Below are positions 7,494 to 16,626 of a stretch of DNA of 64,000 nucleotides, piece by piece. The position numbers and the translations under genes were made by a program. Position 1 is the stretch's first letter; every line of letters starts with the position of its first letter. The notes beneath the pieces are model-generated. The model was given only the letters and a program-made list of their open reading frames with translations. It had not been told where the DNA came from and ran no database searches. Source of the DNA: G963667675 sp963667675 (GTDB lineage: Bacteria > Chloroflexota > Dehalococcoidia > Lucifugimonadales > UBA3495); NCBI GenBank assembly GCA_963667675.1, contig OY763929.1, forward strand, positions 992,001 through 1,056,000. Reading direction: 5' to 3'.

Positions 7494-9043
7494 CTCCGGT
7501 AACTCAATGAGCGGGAAAGGTGTTGTTCCCTGCGCCCGTAGGCGCGCCAGGGACTGGCTGCCGGAGACCCGGAGCCCAGGCGCTGGCCGCCCTGCATCGC
7601 CAGGGCTAAGGCCACGCCGATGGCCGCCGCCGTCTCCCGGTCGGACTTGCTATGACCGTTGCTGAAGATGGGACTCCCGCCCGATGGACTGGGGCTGCTT
7701 TGCTTCCGCTCCTGCATCCACTGGGGAAGCGACCCGGTGCTGTAGGTATTGTCCGCAAATTCCCTGGCGACCAAGACGTCCTGCAGCAGCGGAATGTTGC
7801 ACTTGACCCCCTCCAGGCGAAAGGCCAGCAGCGCCCTGAGCAGGCGCTTGATCGATTCTTCCCGGGTCTCTCCCCAGGTCATGACCTTGGCCAGCAGAGG
7901 CTCGTAGTCCAGGGCGACCTGGTATCCCTCGAACAGGCTGGTGTCGACCCTGGCAAGGTCCGGCGACGGCAGGTTCAACTGGGAAACCGTGCCCACGTCG
8001 GGCAAAAAGGTGTCCGGGTCTTCGGGATAGACCCGCACTTCTATGGCGTGGCCCTTTGGCTTGATGTCTTTCTGGGCCAGAGGAAGGGCTTCCCCGGCGG
8101 CCACCCTTATCTGGAGTTCCACCAGGTCCACGCCGGTGATCAGTTCAGTGACGCCGTGCTCCACCTGGAGCCGGGTGTTCATTTCCAGGAAGAATACCAT
8201 CCCCTCCTTAGAAACTAAGAACTCGACGGTGCCGGCATTGGTGTAGCCGATTTTCCGGGCCAGCTTCAGGGCCAACCGGCAGACCTTGCGGCGGACCTCC
8301 GGGGTCAATTTCAAGGCCTGCGTCTCCTCGACCAGCTTCTGGTTGCGCCGCTGCACCGAGCAGTCTCGCTCGAACAGGTGAAGGACGTTGCCGTGGCTGT
8401 CGCCGATTACCTGCACCTCGATGTGGGAGGCGTTCTTGAGGCACCGCTCGAAATACAGCTTTGCGCTGCCGAAGGCATGGTCGGCGACCTGGCGAGTGCG
8501 TTCGATCAGCGGCAGCAGTTCGTCCATGGACTCGACGATGTGGATGCCGATGCCGCCGCCGCCTTCCGCGGCCTTGACCATCAGGGGGAATCCCAGTTCC
8601 CAGGCCTTCTCCAGGGCTTGGCTGTCGTCCACCGCGTCGTCGGTGCCCGGTAGGACGGGAACGCCGGCCTTCTTGGCCAGCTTCCGGGCCTGCAGCTTGT
8701 CCCCCATGGTCTCCATGACGTCCGGCCTGGGGCCGATGAAGAGGACGCCGGCCTCCTGGCACTTGGCGGCGAAAGAGGCGTTCTCGGAAAGGAAACCGTA
8801 TCCGGGGTGGATGGCGTCGGCGCCGGTTTCCCTGACCGCCTGCAGGATTTTTTCCTGGTTCAGGTAGCTGTCGTGGGGAGTCGAGCCCCCCAACGCGTAG
8901 GCCTCGTCCGCCTCGCGAACGTGCAGCGCGTTGGCATCGGGCTCCGAGTAGACGGCCACCGTTTGGATGCCCATCTTGCGGCAGGTGCACATAATCCGGC
9001 AGGCGATTTCGCCCCGGTTGGCTATGAGTATCTTGCTAATCAA
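7484..9043 (-). CDS. accC: biotin carboxylase subunit
   Basis: This ATP-grasp enzyme carboxylates biotin on the carrier protein. KILIANRGEIACRI opens the biotin carboxylase N-domain, HPGYGFLSEN follows, KAAEGGGGIGIHIV is the ATP-grasp glycine loop, and EMNTRLQVEHGVTE is the metal/bicarbonate site. The start is a TTG giving (M)ISKILIANRGE, the usual family start; a GTG at 9109 would add 22 unrelated residues. After the C-domain (ending near NTYSTGSLPQW) there is an unusual tail of about 75 residues that is Ser/Arg-rich and contains a short hydrophobic helix. Typical AccC is about 450 residues; this one is about 519. Confidence 0.93.
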   Translation of the reverse strand: MISKILIANRGEIACRIMCTCRKMGIQTVAVYSEPDANALHVREADEAYALGGSTPHDSYLNQEKILQAVRETGADAIHPGYGFLSENASFAAKCQEAGVLFIGPRPDVMETMGDKLQARKLAKKAGVPVLPGTDDAVDDSQALEKAWELGFPLMVKAAEGGGGIGIHIVESMDELLPLIERTRQVADHAFGSAKLYFERCLKNASHIEVQVIGDSHGNVLHLFERDCSVQRRNQKLVEETQALKLTPEVRRKVCRLALKLARKIGYTNAGTVEFLVSKEGMVFFLEMNTRLQVEHGVTELITGVDLVELQIRVAAGEALPLAQKDIKPKGHAIEVRVYPEDPDTFLPDVGTVSQLNLPSPDLARVDTSLFEGYQVALDYEPLLAKVMTWGETREESIKRLLRALLAFRLEGVKCNIPLLQDVLVAREFADNTYSTGSLPQWMQERKQSSPSPSGGSPIFSNGHSKSDRETAAAIGVALALAMQGGQRLGSGSPAASPWRAYGRREQHLSRSLSYRSWR

Positions 9044-9149
9044 TCCGCTTCTCTGCTCGGCAGTCGTACACTGCGGGCCGTGTGTATCGCAGCCTGCCGG
9101 AGGCTTCACTCTGCGGCGCCGCCGGACCCCCGCGCGAAAACGGCCGCCC

Positions 9150-9929
9150 TTAAGTATACACCCCAGCCGTAGACTCGCGGTTTAGTTGTTCCAAGAACGA
9201 GGTTGAACGGACTTCCTTGTCCAGCCAGTACCCGACGGTGGTCCCCAGCACGGATTTCAGCTCATAGGCCAGGGCCCCATCGGCCTTTAATTCCATGACC
9301 TGGGACAACGGGCCCCTGTGGAGCAAGCGCAGCACCTTGAGGCACCGCAAGGAAAGGGGCCGTATCTGGGCCTCGACCGGCCTGCAGTCGGAACAGACCG
9401 CGCCGCCCAACGGAGGGCTGAACTGGTGGTCGGCGGGCGGCAGCGTCTTCCGGCATTCCAGGCAACGGTAAAGCTCGGGCATCAAGCCGGACATGCTGAG
9501 CAGTTGCAGTTCGAAAAAGCGCAGCGGCCAGTCGGAGCCCGGGTCCTGGCCGATAGCCTTCAGGGCATCGCTGGCCAGATGGTAGAGCGGCGGGTTGGGG
9601 CTGGCCTCGGAGCCGAATCCGTCGAGCAGTTCCGCCAAATAGAGCCCCTTGGTCGTGGCGTCCAGGTCCTGCTTCAGGTCTGCGAAGCCGTCGGTCACCT
9701 GGGCTTGATTGATATGATCCAGGTTACGTCCCTGGGCCAATGACAGGCGGACCAAAGTCAGGGGTTCCAGGTGGCCCATGAGCTTGCTGGAAACCCGGCG
9801 GGCGCCCCTCGCCACGGCCCGCAGCTTGCCACGTTCCCTGGTGAACAGGGTCACCAGCAGGTCGGCCTCCGCCAGGGGGGCCTTCTTCAGGGTCAGGGCC
9901 TCGCAGCGGTATGTGCGGGGAGGGGCCAT
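9150..9929 (-). CDS. recO: DNA repair protein RecO
   Basis: RecO binds single-stranded DNA, anneals strands and, with RecR, loads RecA in the RecFOR recombination pathway. The 259-residue protein has the N-terminal OB-fold signature (EALTLKKAPLAEADLLVTLF, and GKLRAVARGARRVSSKL), and the zinc-binding pairs CLEC and CSDC at about 156-190. It starts one base after the recR stop (TAG then C then ATG), the end of a dnaX-ybaB-recR-recO run, so it is likely the last gene of that operon. Confidence 0.93.
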   Translation of the reverse strand: MAPPRTYRCEALTLKKAPLAEADLLVTLFTRERGKLRAVARGARRVSSKLMGHLEPLTLVRLSLAQGRNLDHINQAQVTDGFADLKQDLDATTKGLYLAELLDGFGSEASPNPPLYHLASDALKAIGQDPGSDWPLRFFELQLLSMSGLMPELYRCLECRKTLPPADHQFSPPLGGAVCSDCRPVEAQIRPLSLRCLKVLRLLHRGPLSQVMELKADGALAYELKSVLGTTVGYWLDKEVRSTSFLEQLNRESTAGVYT

Positions 9930-9930
9930 G

Positions 9931-10545
9931 CTACAACTCTTGCCGGCCTTGGAAGGCCCGGCTGAGCGTCACCTCGTCGGTGTATTCCAGCGAGCCTCCC
10001 ACCGGAAGCCCTCGCGCTAGGTGGGAGACCTTGATTCCCGGGCGGGGAAGATGCCGGTTGATGTACATGGCGGTGGCCTCGCCTTCCAACGTGGCGTTGG
10101 TGGCGATGACCAGTTCAGTCACCTCTTCGTTGCCCAGGCGGTCCAGCAATTCCTTGAGCTTGAGTTGTTCCGGGCCCACGCCGTTGATGGGGGATATTAC
10201 GCCGTGTAGCACGTGGTACAGACCCCGGTAGCACCGCGCCCGTTCCAGGGCCAGCACGTCCAGGGGTTCTTCCACCACGCACAGCACCTGCCGGTTGCGG
10301 CGGTGGTCGGCGCAGATGGAGCAGGGAGAGGCGTCGGCCAGGTTCTGGCATTCATCGCAAAAGACGATGTTCTGCTTGACCCCGCTCACGGCGTCGGCCA
10401 GGGCGTAGGCTTCGTCTTGGGGCAGCCGGATGATGAAGTATGCCAGGCGCTGGGCGCTCTTGGGGCCGATACCGGGGAGTTTGCTCAACTCCTGGATCAG
10501 CCGGGCCAGCGAGGGGGCAGCCGATGGCATGTGGTCGTTGGTCAT
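9931..10545 (-). CDS. recR: recombination protein RecR
   Basis: RecR forms a DNA clamp and partners RecO and RecF in RecA loading. Domains in order are a helix-hairpin-helix LPGIGPKSAQRLA (about 23-35), a C4 zinc finger with cysteines near 63, 66, 75 and 78, and a Toprim domain (VVEEPLDVLALER, then ELVIATNATLEGEATA). It has 204 residues, the usual size. It lies between ybaB and recO on the same strand, the conserved arrangement seen in many phyla. Confidence 0.96.
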   Translation of the reverse strand: MTNDHMPSAAPSLARLIQELSKLPGIGPKSAQRLAYFIIRLPQDEAYALADAVSGVKQNIVFCDECQNLADASPCSICADHRRNRQVLCVVEEPLDVLALERARCYRGLYHVLHGVISPINGVGPEQLKLKELLDRLGNEEVTELVIATNATLEGEATAMYINRHLPRPGIKVSHLARGLPVGGSLEYTDEVTLSRAFQGRQEL

Positions 10546-10567
10546 GGCGAAGCTCGCGGGGACGCCG

Positions 10568-10864
10568 TTAGAACCCCGGAATCTTCATCCCGCCGGTCAA
10601 CGGCCCCATTTTCTGGGCCGCCAACTCCTGGGCCTTGGACAGAGCGTCGTTGACCGCGGCCGCCACCAGGTCCTGCAGCAACTCCACGTCCTCCGCGGCC
10701 TCGGGGTCTATGGTCACCGATTCGATGACCTGCTTGCCTGACATGGTCACCGTGACGACGCCTCCCCCGGCGCTCCCTTCCACGGTAAGGCTCTCCAGTT
10801 CTTCCTGGATTTTCTGTAATTGGGCCAACTGGCGTTGGGCCTGCCGCATCATGTTGCGGTTCAT
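10568..10864 (-). CDS. ybaB: YbaB/EbfC family nucleoid-associated protein
   Basis: A 98-residue DNA-binding dimer. The N-terminal helix MRQAQRQLAQLQKIQEELE is followed by the family's GSAGGGVVTVTMSG strand region and a C-terminal helix (ELLQDLVAAAVNDAL). Its start overlaps the dnaX stop by four bases, indicating translational coupling. The dnaX-ybaB-recR order is conserved widely and ties this protein to chromosome maintenance, though its exact role is still debated. Confidence 0.94.
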   Translation of the reverse strand: MNRNMMRQAQRQLAQLQKIQEELESLTVEGSAGGGVVTVTMSGKQVIESVTIDPEAAEDVELLQDLVAAAVNDALSKAQELAAQKMGPLTGGMKIPGF

Positions 10865-12540
10865 TCCGTGACCTCCTTCAAGATCCTGGCGCCCATCCCC
10901 ATGGCGGTGCGCACGAGAGGACTGTTTTGGGCCGATGGCTGTGAGGAGCCGCCGTTGCCGTTATCTTCGACCAACGTAAGTTTGAATTCATAGCCTTTGT
11001 CAAAGCACTGCTGAATCACGTCGGCCACCAGCTTCCGCCCCTTGGGGTCGTCCATTTCCTCTTGCATCCGTTCCATGTGAGCCCGATGGGCGAAGGGCAG
11101 GCACAGGGTATCCCCATCCAGGTAGACCGATTCAGGGCGGCAGTCCTTCAGCAAAGCCCCAAGGAAATACTTCTTGCCCCTCTGCCGGGCCAATGCCCGC
11201 ACCGTCGCCGTCCAAGCCCCGGCTAGGTCGCCCTGTCCCGCCGCGGGAGACGCAGCAGGAACTCGTTCCGGGGCAGGAGCGTTGGAGGAGGACGGGCTTG
11301 CAGTCGGCTGGCGCGCCGGAGCGGTCCCAGGAGAGCTGGGTGTCGCCGCCCTCTGGGCCCCGGCGCTGCGGGGGGCGGCCTGTGGAGCAGCCTGGGGGCG
11401 GGCTGCCGCGGGACGCTCCGGTGCTCTCGCCGCGGCCTGCGGGGCCGCGTCTGCGGCGGGCGCCGCTTCGGCCGTGCATATCTCCACCGCGGCCAACTCC
11501 AGGGGCAAAGTGGACGGCGCGTCGTAGCGCATGTTCACCTCTCCCCAGGTCTTCAACGCCTTTACTATTCTCCACGGCGGTAGCTTCCCGACCAGTTCGC
11601 CCAGTTGCTTTATGACGTGATCGGGAAGGTCCAACGACTGCCCGGCGTTCCACTGTAGATGCATCACGGCCCTCAGCAACTCCTGGGTCTGCCGGTGCAG
11701 TTGCCGCAAATCAGTCCCGTCCCAGGCGGCCTGGTTGATGGCCTCCAGGGAGGCCGACGTATTGCCCATCAGTAGATGCGTCGCCAGGTCAAGCCACTGC
11801 TCCCCGTGTCCCAGCCCCAGCAGGTCCTCCACCTGGCTGAGGCCGACTCCGTCGGCGGAAGAAAGCACCAGTTGTTCCAAGAGGTTTTGGGCGTCCCTAA
11901 GGCTTCCGGCGGCGGAGCGGGCTACCAAACGCAAGGCGTCGTCTTCTACCGCGGCGCCTTCGGAATCGACCATCTCCTTCAAGCGGCCGTAGATAAGCTC
12001 TGATGGTATTCTGCGGAAGTCGAACCGCTGGCAACGGGAGACGATAGTTGGGATTATCTTGTGGGCCTCGGTGGTGCACAGGACGAAGATAACGTGGCCC
12101 GGCGGCTCTTCCAGGGTTTTCAGGAAGGCGTTGGCCGCCGCGTCGGTGAGCATATGGGCCTCATCTATGATGTACACCTTGCGGCTGCCCTGGGCCGGGG
12201 AAAAGTTGACCTTCTCCCGGATGTCTCTGATTTCATCTATGCCCCGGTTGCTGGCGGCGTCCAACTCGATGATGTCCATGAAGCGGCCGTCGTTGATCGC
12301 CTGGCAGATGGCGCACTGGTTGCAGGGGTCGCCGTCCTGCAGGTCCAGGCAGTTTGCCGCCTTGGCGATAATCCGCGCTGTGGTGGTCTTGCCCGATCCC
12401 CGGGGCCCGCAGAACAAATACGAATGGGATATCCGGCTTTGCTTGACCGACTGCCGCAGCGTAGTGGCGACGTGCTCCTGCCCCACCAACTCGGCAAAGC
12501 TGCCGGGGCGCCATTTGCGATAGTAGACCTGGGTGGTCAT
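10861..12540 (-). CDS. dnaX: DNA polymerase III subunit gamma/tau
   Basis: This AAA+ clamp-loader motor opens the sliding clamp. QVYYRKWRPGSFAELVGQ opens the protein, Walker A GPRGSGKT is at about 45-52, four zinc cysteines lie near 64, 73, 76 and 79, Walker B IIDEAH is at about 124-129, and a sensor-type TTEAHKIIPTIVSRCQRF follows. After about residue 360 comes a long Ala/Pro-rich linker (to about 440) and then a compact C-terminal region of the DnaX kind. I saw no obvious slippery sequence for making gamma by frameshift. Its ATG overlaps the ybeY stop by four bases, placing ybeY at the head of the operon. Confidence 0.95.
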   Translation of the reverse strand: MTTQVYYRKWRPGSFAELVGQEHVATTLRQSVKQSRISHSYLFCGPRGSGKTTTARIIAKAANCLDLQDGDPCNQCAICQAINDGRFMDIIELDAASNRGIDEIRDIREKVNFSPAQGSRKVYIIDEAHMLTDAAANAFLKTLEEPPGHVIFVLCTTEAHKIIPTIVSRCQRFDFRRIPSELIYGRLKEMVDSEGAAVEDDALRLVARSAAGSLRDAQNLLEQLVLSSADGVGLSQVEDLLGLGHGEQWLDLATHLLMGNTSASLEAINQAAWDGTDLRQLHRQTQELLRAVMHLQWNAGQSLDLPDHVIKQLGELVGKLPPWRIVKALKTWGEVNMRYDAPSTLPLELAAVEICTAEAAPAADAAPQAAARAPERPAAARPQAAPQAAPRSAGAQRAATPSSPGTAPARQPTASPSSSNAPAPERVPAASPAAGQGDLAGAWTATVRALARQRGKKYFLGALLKDCRPESVYLDGDTLCLPFAHRAHMERMQEEMDDPKGRKLVADVIQQCFDKGYEFKLTLVEDNGNGGSSQPSAQNSPLVRTAMGMGARILKEVTE

Positions 12541-13025
12541 CTATCCGCCGTCCTGTCGCCAACCGGCGCCGGCAGTCCTTCTAGGGCGGCGCGCTCTTTT
12601 GCTTGCATCTCGGCCTGTTCCTGGGGATCCGCGTGGTCATGGCCGGCCAGGTGCAACACCCCGTGGACGGTCAGCAGGGCCAGTTCATCGCCCAGGGCGA
12701 CGCCTCGCTGCTCCGCCTGCCGCTTGGCCTGGGGGTAAGCGATGACAACTTCTCCCAGGGGGGAGGCCGCGTCGGGAGGATACACAAAGTCAGGCATCTC
12801 GGAGCCTTGGGAGTTGGGTGAATCGGATTCGCCCTTCCAGTGGCCCGAGAAAGAATCGGAGAAAGCCAGGACGTCGGTCACCTCGTCCAGCCCCCGGTAG
12901 TCCCGGTTCAGGTCCCTGATCGTCTCGTCGCTGGTCACCGCCAAGCTCACCTGGCAAGTCTCACCCTCGGGACAGGCGACCCCCAGGGCCTTTTCCACCG
13001 CCGCCCGCAACCAGTCTTCCTGCAC
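12537..13025 (-). CDS. ybeY: endoribonuclease YbeY (rRNA maturation); true start may be upstream
   Basis: A zinc endoribonuclease that matures rRNA and polices ribosomes. HGVLHLAGHDH (about 121-131) holds the three zinc histidines, and RDYRGLDEVTDVLAFS is the other conserved block. The listed start is a GTG. In-frame codons upstream (to 13073) encode QVDISVDQAYGGLV, which looks like the normal first strand of YbeY, but no ATG, GTG or TTG precedes it. An ATC at 13071-13073 lies seven bases after AGGGAG. The gene therefore either starts at an unusual ATC or has lost its start; the GTG product would lack the first strand. Confidence 0.88.
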   Translation of the reverse strand: MQEDWLRAAVEKALGVACPEGETCQVSLAVTSDETIRDLNRDYRGLDEVTDVLAFSDSFSGHWKGESDSPNSQGSEMPDFVYPPDAASPLGEVVIAYPQAKRQAEQRGVALGDELALLTVHGVLHLAGHDHADPQEQAEMQAKERAALEGLPAPVGDRTADR

Positions 13026-13214
13026 CAGGCCCCCGTAGGCCTGGTCAACGGAAATGTCTACTTGATTAGCGATTCAGATGCTCCCTGGGGGCCTTTTGGC
13101 ATTGGCCGGCGGGGACCGGATGGCCGGCCGGGGAAATCGAGGCCGGGAGATTGCGCCCAATTATACCCGGCGGCGATTGACGGGACAAGGAGCATCTGAC
13201 CGCGGCCGCCGGCA

Positions 13215-13241
13215 TTGTTTGCCGGGGAGTTTGTGTATAAT
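13215..13241 (+). promoter_or_regulatory. possible sigma-70 promoter for the molybdopterin oxidoreductase
   Basis: TATAAT at 13236-13241 is a perfect -10 box. TTGTTT at 13215-13220 is a modest -35 with a short 15-base spacer. If used, transcription begins near 13248, which would rule out the ATG at 13240 and favour the TTG start at 13288. Confidence 0.4.
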
Positions 13242-13287
13242 GTTGGCGGCTCTTGGCCGCTCTAATCCGATAGTCGAGGCGGAGTCT

Positions 13288-15600
13288 TTGACCACCACAG
13301 AGTCCGCGGGTAAACGCAAGTACAAAGTCCTGGGCACCAGGCCCATTCGCCACGACGCCTTGGAGAAGGTCACCGGCCAGGCCCGCTACGGCGCCGACAT
13401 CATGCTTCCCGGCCTGCTCCACGGCAAGATACTGCGCAGCCCCCACGCCCACGCCCGCATCAAGTCTATAGACTACAGCGAAGCCCTCAAGCTGCCCGGG
13501 GTCAAGGCGGTGGTCACTTCCGCCGACCTTCCCAAGCTGTCGGGCAGGCCTGAAGACGTGGCCGCCGGCGCGGCGGTGAACCCCCTCTTTCTCAGCAACA
13601 ACATTCTTGCCGCCGACAAGGTGCTCTACCAAGGCCATGCCGTTGCCGCCGTCGCCGCCGAAAGCCCCCACGTGGCTGAACAAGCCTTGGCGCTAATCAA
13701 GGTTGATTATGAACCTCTCCCCGCGGTGTTCGACGTCAAAGAGGCCATGGAACCCGGCGCGCCCATCCTCCACGAACGCCTGCACACCACTGAAGGCGCA
13801 TTCTTCCGCCCCGGCGGCCTGCGGGACGACGACGACCGGTCCACCCAGTCCAACGTGTCTAGTCACGTCGTCTACCAAGTGGGCGATACCGATCAGGGCT
13901 TCCAGCAGGCCGACGTCGTGCTGGAACGAGAGTTCCGCACCAATATGGTGCACCAGGGCTATATCGAGCCCCATACCGCCACTGCAATGTGGAACACCGA
14001 CGGCAAATTGACAGTGTGGGACAGCTCCCAGGGCCAATTCGCCATGCGCGACGGCACTGCCGCGGTGCTGGGCCTCCCCGTCTCCCAGGTCAAGGTCGTG
14101 CCCATGGAAATCGGCGGCGGGTTTGGCGGCAAGCTCTGCGTCTATTCCGAGCCGGTGGCCGCGCTCCTGTCCCGGAAGACCGGCCGCCCCGTCAAGGTAA
14201 CGCTGACCCGGGCCGAGGACTTCGAGGCCACGGGCCCCGCCTCCGGCTGCTACATCAAGGCCAAGATGGGAGTCACCAAGGACGGCCGCATAACCGCCAC
14301 CGAAGCCAGGTTGATTATCGAAGCCGGTGCCTTCCCCGGCGCGCCCATCCACTACGCAAGCTCCTTTATCTTTAGGCCCTACGACATCCCCAACATGCGG
14401 GTTGAAGCCTACGATGTGGTGGTCAACAAGCCCAAGGTTGCGTCCTACCGCGCTCCCTGCGGCCCTCCTGTCGGTTTCGCCGGCGAGACCCTGGTGGACG
14501 AGATCGCCGAGACCCTGGGCATGGACCCGCTGGAGTTCCGGCTCAAGAACGGCGCCAAAGAGGGCTCCCGCCGGGTCAACGGCCTCACCTACCGCCGCGT
14601 CGGCTGCCTGGAGACCCTGCAGGCGGCCAAGGACCACGCCCACTATCAGGCGCCGCTCAAGGGCCCCTATCGCGGCCGCGGCGTCGCCGCCGCGGGCACC
14701 GCCAACATCACCGGGGCAAGCTGCGTGGTGCTGAACCTGAACGAAGACGGCACCGTCAACCTCATAGAGGGTTCCTCGGACCTAGCCGGAAACCGCACCG
14801 TCGCCGCCATGTACGTAGCCGAGGTCCTGGGCATCCCCGCCGAGGACGTTCACCCAAGAGTCGTGGACACCGACGCCATCGGCTACACCGGCACCAGCGC
14901 CGGCAGCAGCACGGTCTTCCGCATTGGCTGGGCCTGCGTCGAGGCCGCCGAGAGCATGGTCCGGCAATTGAAAGAACGCGCGGCCCTGATTTGGGAGGTG
15001 TCTCCCGACGAAGTCGACACCCAGGACGGGGTCTACTTCCACAGGGCCGACCCCGAACTGCGTCTGACCCTGCGGGACCTGGCCGCCAAGCTTAATTCTA
15101 CGGGCGGCCCGATAGTCGGCGAGGCCGCGGGAGACTGGGGCGGCGAGACCACCGGCTTTGCCGTCCACGTCGTCGACGTTGAGGTGGACCCCGACACCGG
15201 GAAGACCCAGATACTGCGCTACACCGCGTTTCAAGACCCCGGCATCGCCGTGCATCCGGGCTACGTGGAAGGCCAGATTCAGGGGGCCGCGGTGCAGGGC
15301 ATCGGCATGGCCCTCAACGAGGAGTACGTCTCCAACGACAAGGGCAAGATGCTCAACGCGTCCCTGCTGGACTACCGCATGCCCGTCAGTATGGACCTGC
15401 CCATGATCGACGCCCAGATTGTAGAGGTACCCAATCCACACCATCCCATGGGCGTCCGCGGCGCGGGAGAGGTGTCCATCATCCCGCCCGTCCCCGCCGT
15501 GGCCAACGCCATCTACGACGCCGTGGGCGTCCGCATGAGGGAAATGCCCATGTCCCCGGCGGCAGTCCTGGAGGCCCTCTGGAAAAAGCAGTCCCCGTAG
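13288..15600 (+). CDS. xanthine dehydrogenase family protein, molybdopterin-binding large subunit
   Basis: A 770-residue Mo-cofactor hydroxylase subunit of the CoxL/XdhB type. EIGGGFGGKL (about 273-282) is the Mo-site loop, SYRAPCGPPVGFAGE (about 386) is the substrate-side region, and GVRGAGEVS near 725 carries the catalytic glutamate. The start is the TTG at 13288 with GGCGGAG upstream; two earlier ATGs give leaders unlike the family. Family enzymes need FAD-binding and [2Fe-2S] subunits, and neither is adjacent. The two LLM oxidoreductase genes follow after 68 bases, hinting at a shared oxidative pathway. The substrate is unknown; CO dehydrogenase is unlikely because the CoxL active-site AYxCSFR motif is absent. 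Confidence 0.88.
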   Translation: MTTTESAGKRKYKVLGTRPIRHDALEKVTGQARYGADIMLPGLLHGKILRSPHAHARIKSIDYSEALKLPGVKAVVTSADLPKLSGRPEDVAAGAAVNPLFLSNNILAADKVLYQGHAVAAVAAESPHVAEQALALIKVDYEPLPAVFDVKEAMEPGAPILHERLHTTEGAFFRPGGLRDDDDRSTQSNVSSHVVYQVGDTDQGFQQADVVLEREFRTNMVHQGYIEPHTATAMWNTDGKLTVWDSSQGQFAMRDGTAAVLGLPVSQVKVVPMEIGGGFGGKLCVYSEPVAALLSRKTGRPVKVTLTRAEDFEATGPASGCYIKAKMGVTKDGRITATEARLIIEAGAFPGAPIHYASSFIFRPYDIPNMRVEAYDVVVNKPKVASYRAPCGPPVGFAGETLVDEIAETLGMDPLEFRLKNGAKEGSRRVNGLTYRRVGCLETLQAAKDHAHYQAPLKGPYRGRGVAAAGTANITGASCVVLNLNEDGTVNLIEGSSDLAGNRTVAAMYVAEVLGIPAEDVHPRVVDTDAIGYTGTSAGSSTVFRIGWACVEAAESMVRQLKERAALIWEVSPDEVDTQDGVYFHRADPELRLTLRDLAAKLNSTGGPIVGEAAGDWGGETTGFAVHVVDVEVDPDTGKTQILRYTAFQDPGIAVHPGYVEGQIQGAAVQGIGMALNEEYVSNDKGKMLNASLLDYRMPVSMDLPMIDAQIVEVPNPHHPMGVRGAGEVSIIPPVPAVANAIYDAVGVRMREMPMSPAAVLEALWKKQSP

Positions 15601-15668
15601 CAGAGCGGCGCGTTCAGCAGCCCGCATCCCAAGCCAGACATACCAGCGATTCATAAGAGGAGAAAACG

Positions 15669-16592
15669 ATGAAGTTCGGCATCATGCTGCCCCACTACCG
15701 CACCGTGGCTTCCACCGAGGCCATCAACAAGATGTCCAAAAGGACCGAGGAGTTGGGTTACCATTCGATATGGGTCACCGACCTGATAATGGTGCCCCAC
15801 GTCGCCCTTAGCCTCTTCGGCCCGTCCTTCTACGAGGCCACCGCCGTCCTTTCCTACGTTGCGGGAATCACCAGCAAAATCCGCATCGGCGCCAGCGTCA
15901 TCGCCCTGCCCTTCCGCAATCCCATCCACATGGCCAAAGTCGCCTCCACCATCGACGCCCTGTCCAACGGTCGGCTCATCCTGGGCGTGGGCCTGGGAGG
16001 CCCCGAGTCCGAGTCCCGGCAGATGGGCAAGATAGGCGAGAACATGGGCGTCACCCGCGGCGCCCGGTCCGACGAGGCAATCCGCATCTTCAAAGAAATG
16101 TGGACCAGCGACGATCCAACTGTCGACACTGAGAACTACAAGATTTCCGACATCTACGTCGAACCCAGGCCCGTGCAAAAGCCCCACATGCCCATTTGGG
16201 TCGGCGGCAACACCCAGCGGGCTTTGAGGCGCACCGTTGAGTTTGGCGAGGTCTGGCACCCGGCCAGGGCGCCCTTCGAGTTCGTGGCTGACATGGCGCA
16301 ACGGCTGACGCGCATAGCCGAGCGGGCCGGGCGGGACCCCCAGGAAATCGGCATTGCCCCGCGCCAACCGATGAAGATCGGGTCGGATCCGGCCCTGCGC
16401 AACCCCGATACACCCCTCCTGGGAACGGCCCAGGAGGTCATCGACAACGTTGGCAGGTTCCGCGACATCGGGGCCGAGTACCTGGTCTTGGACACCTTCT
16501 CCGTCCCGGCGCTGTACAACGAGACCGCCGACGACTGCCTGGAGACCGTGGAGCGGTTCGCCGCCGAGGTCATGCCCCGCTTTAAAGACTAA
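15669..16592 (+). CDS. LLM class flavin-dependent oxidoreductase, copy 1
   Basis: A 307-residue luciferase-like monooxygenase-family protein using FMN or F420. It opens MKFGIMLPHYR, has ELGYHSIWVTD (about 29-39), the RIGASVIALPFRNP strand, and PIWVGGNTQRALRRTVEFG for the flavin phosphate site. GAGG precedes the ATG. It is very similar to the next gene, a tandem duplicate, and both follow the molybdopterin hydroxylase. Such enzymes cleave C-S, C-N or ring bonds or oxidise aldehydes; expansions of this family are known in SAR202-type Chloroflexota. The substrate cannot be assigned. Confidence 0.9.
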   Translation: MKFGIMLPHYRTVASTEAINKMSKRTEELGYHSIWVTDLIMVPHVALSLFGPSFYEATAVLSYVAGITSKIRIGASVIALPFRNPIHMAKVASTIDALSNGRLILGVGLGGPESESRQMGKIGENMGVTRGARSDEAIRIFKEMWTSDDPTVDTENYKISDIYVEPRPVQKPHMPIWVGGNTQRALRRTVEFGEVWHPARAPFEFVADMAQRLTRIAERAGRDPQEIGIAPRQPMKIGSDPALRNPDTPLLGTAQEVIDNVGRFRDIGAEYLVLDTFSVPALYNETADDCLETVERFAAEVMPRFKD

Positions 16593-16626
16593 CAGCGGGC
16601 TAGTTCAGAAACAGGAGTTCATTGCG

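Noticed and set aside
13066..15654. Minus-strand ORFs of 200-316 codons opposite the molybdopterin oxidoreductase
   Set aside because: The plus strand encodes an unmistakable Mo-hydroxylase across the same bases; the antisense frames lack motifs.
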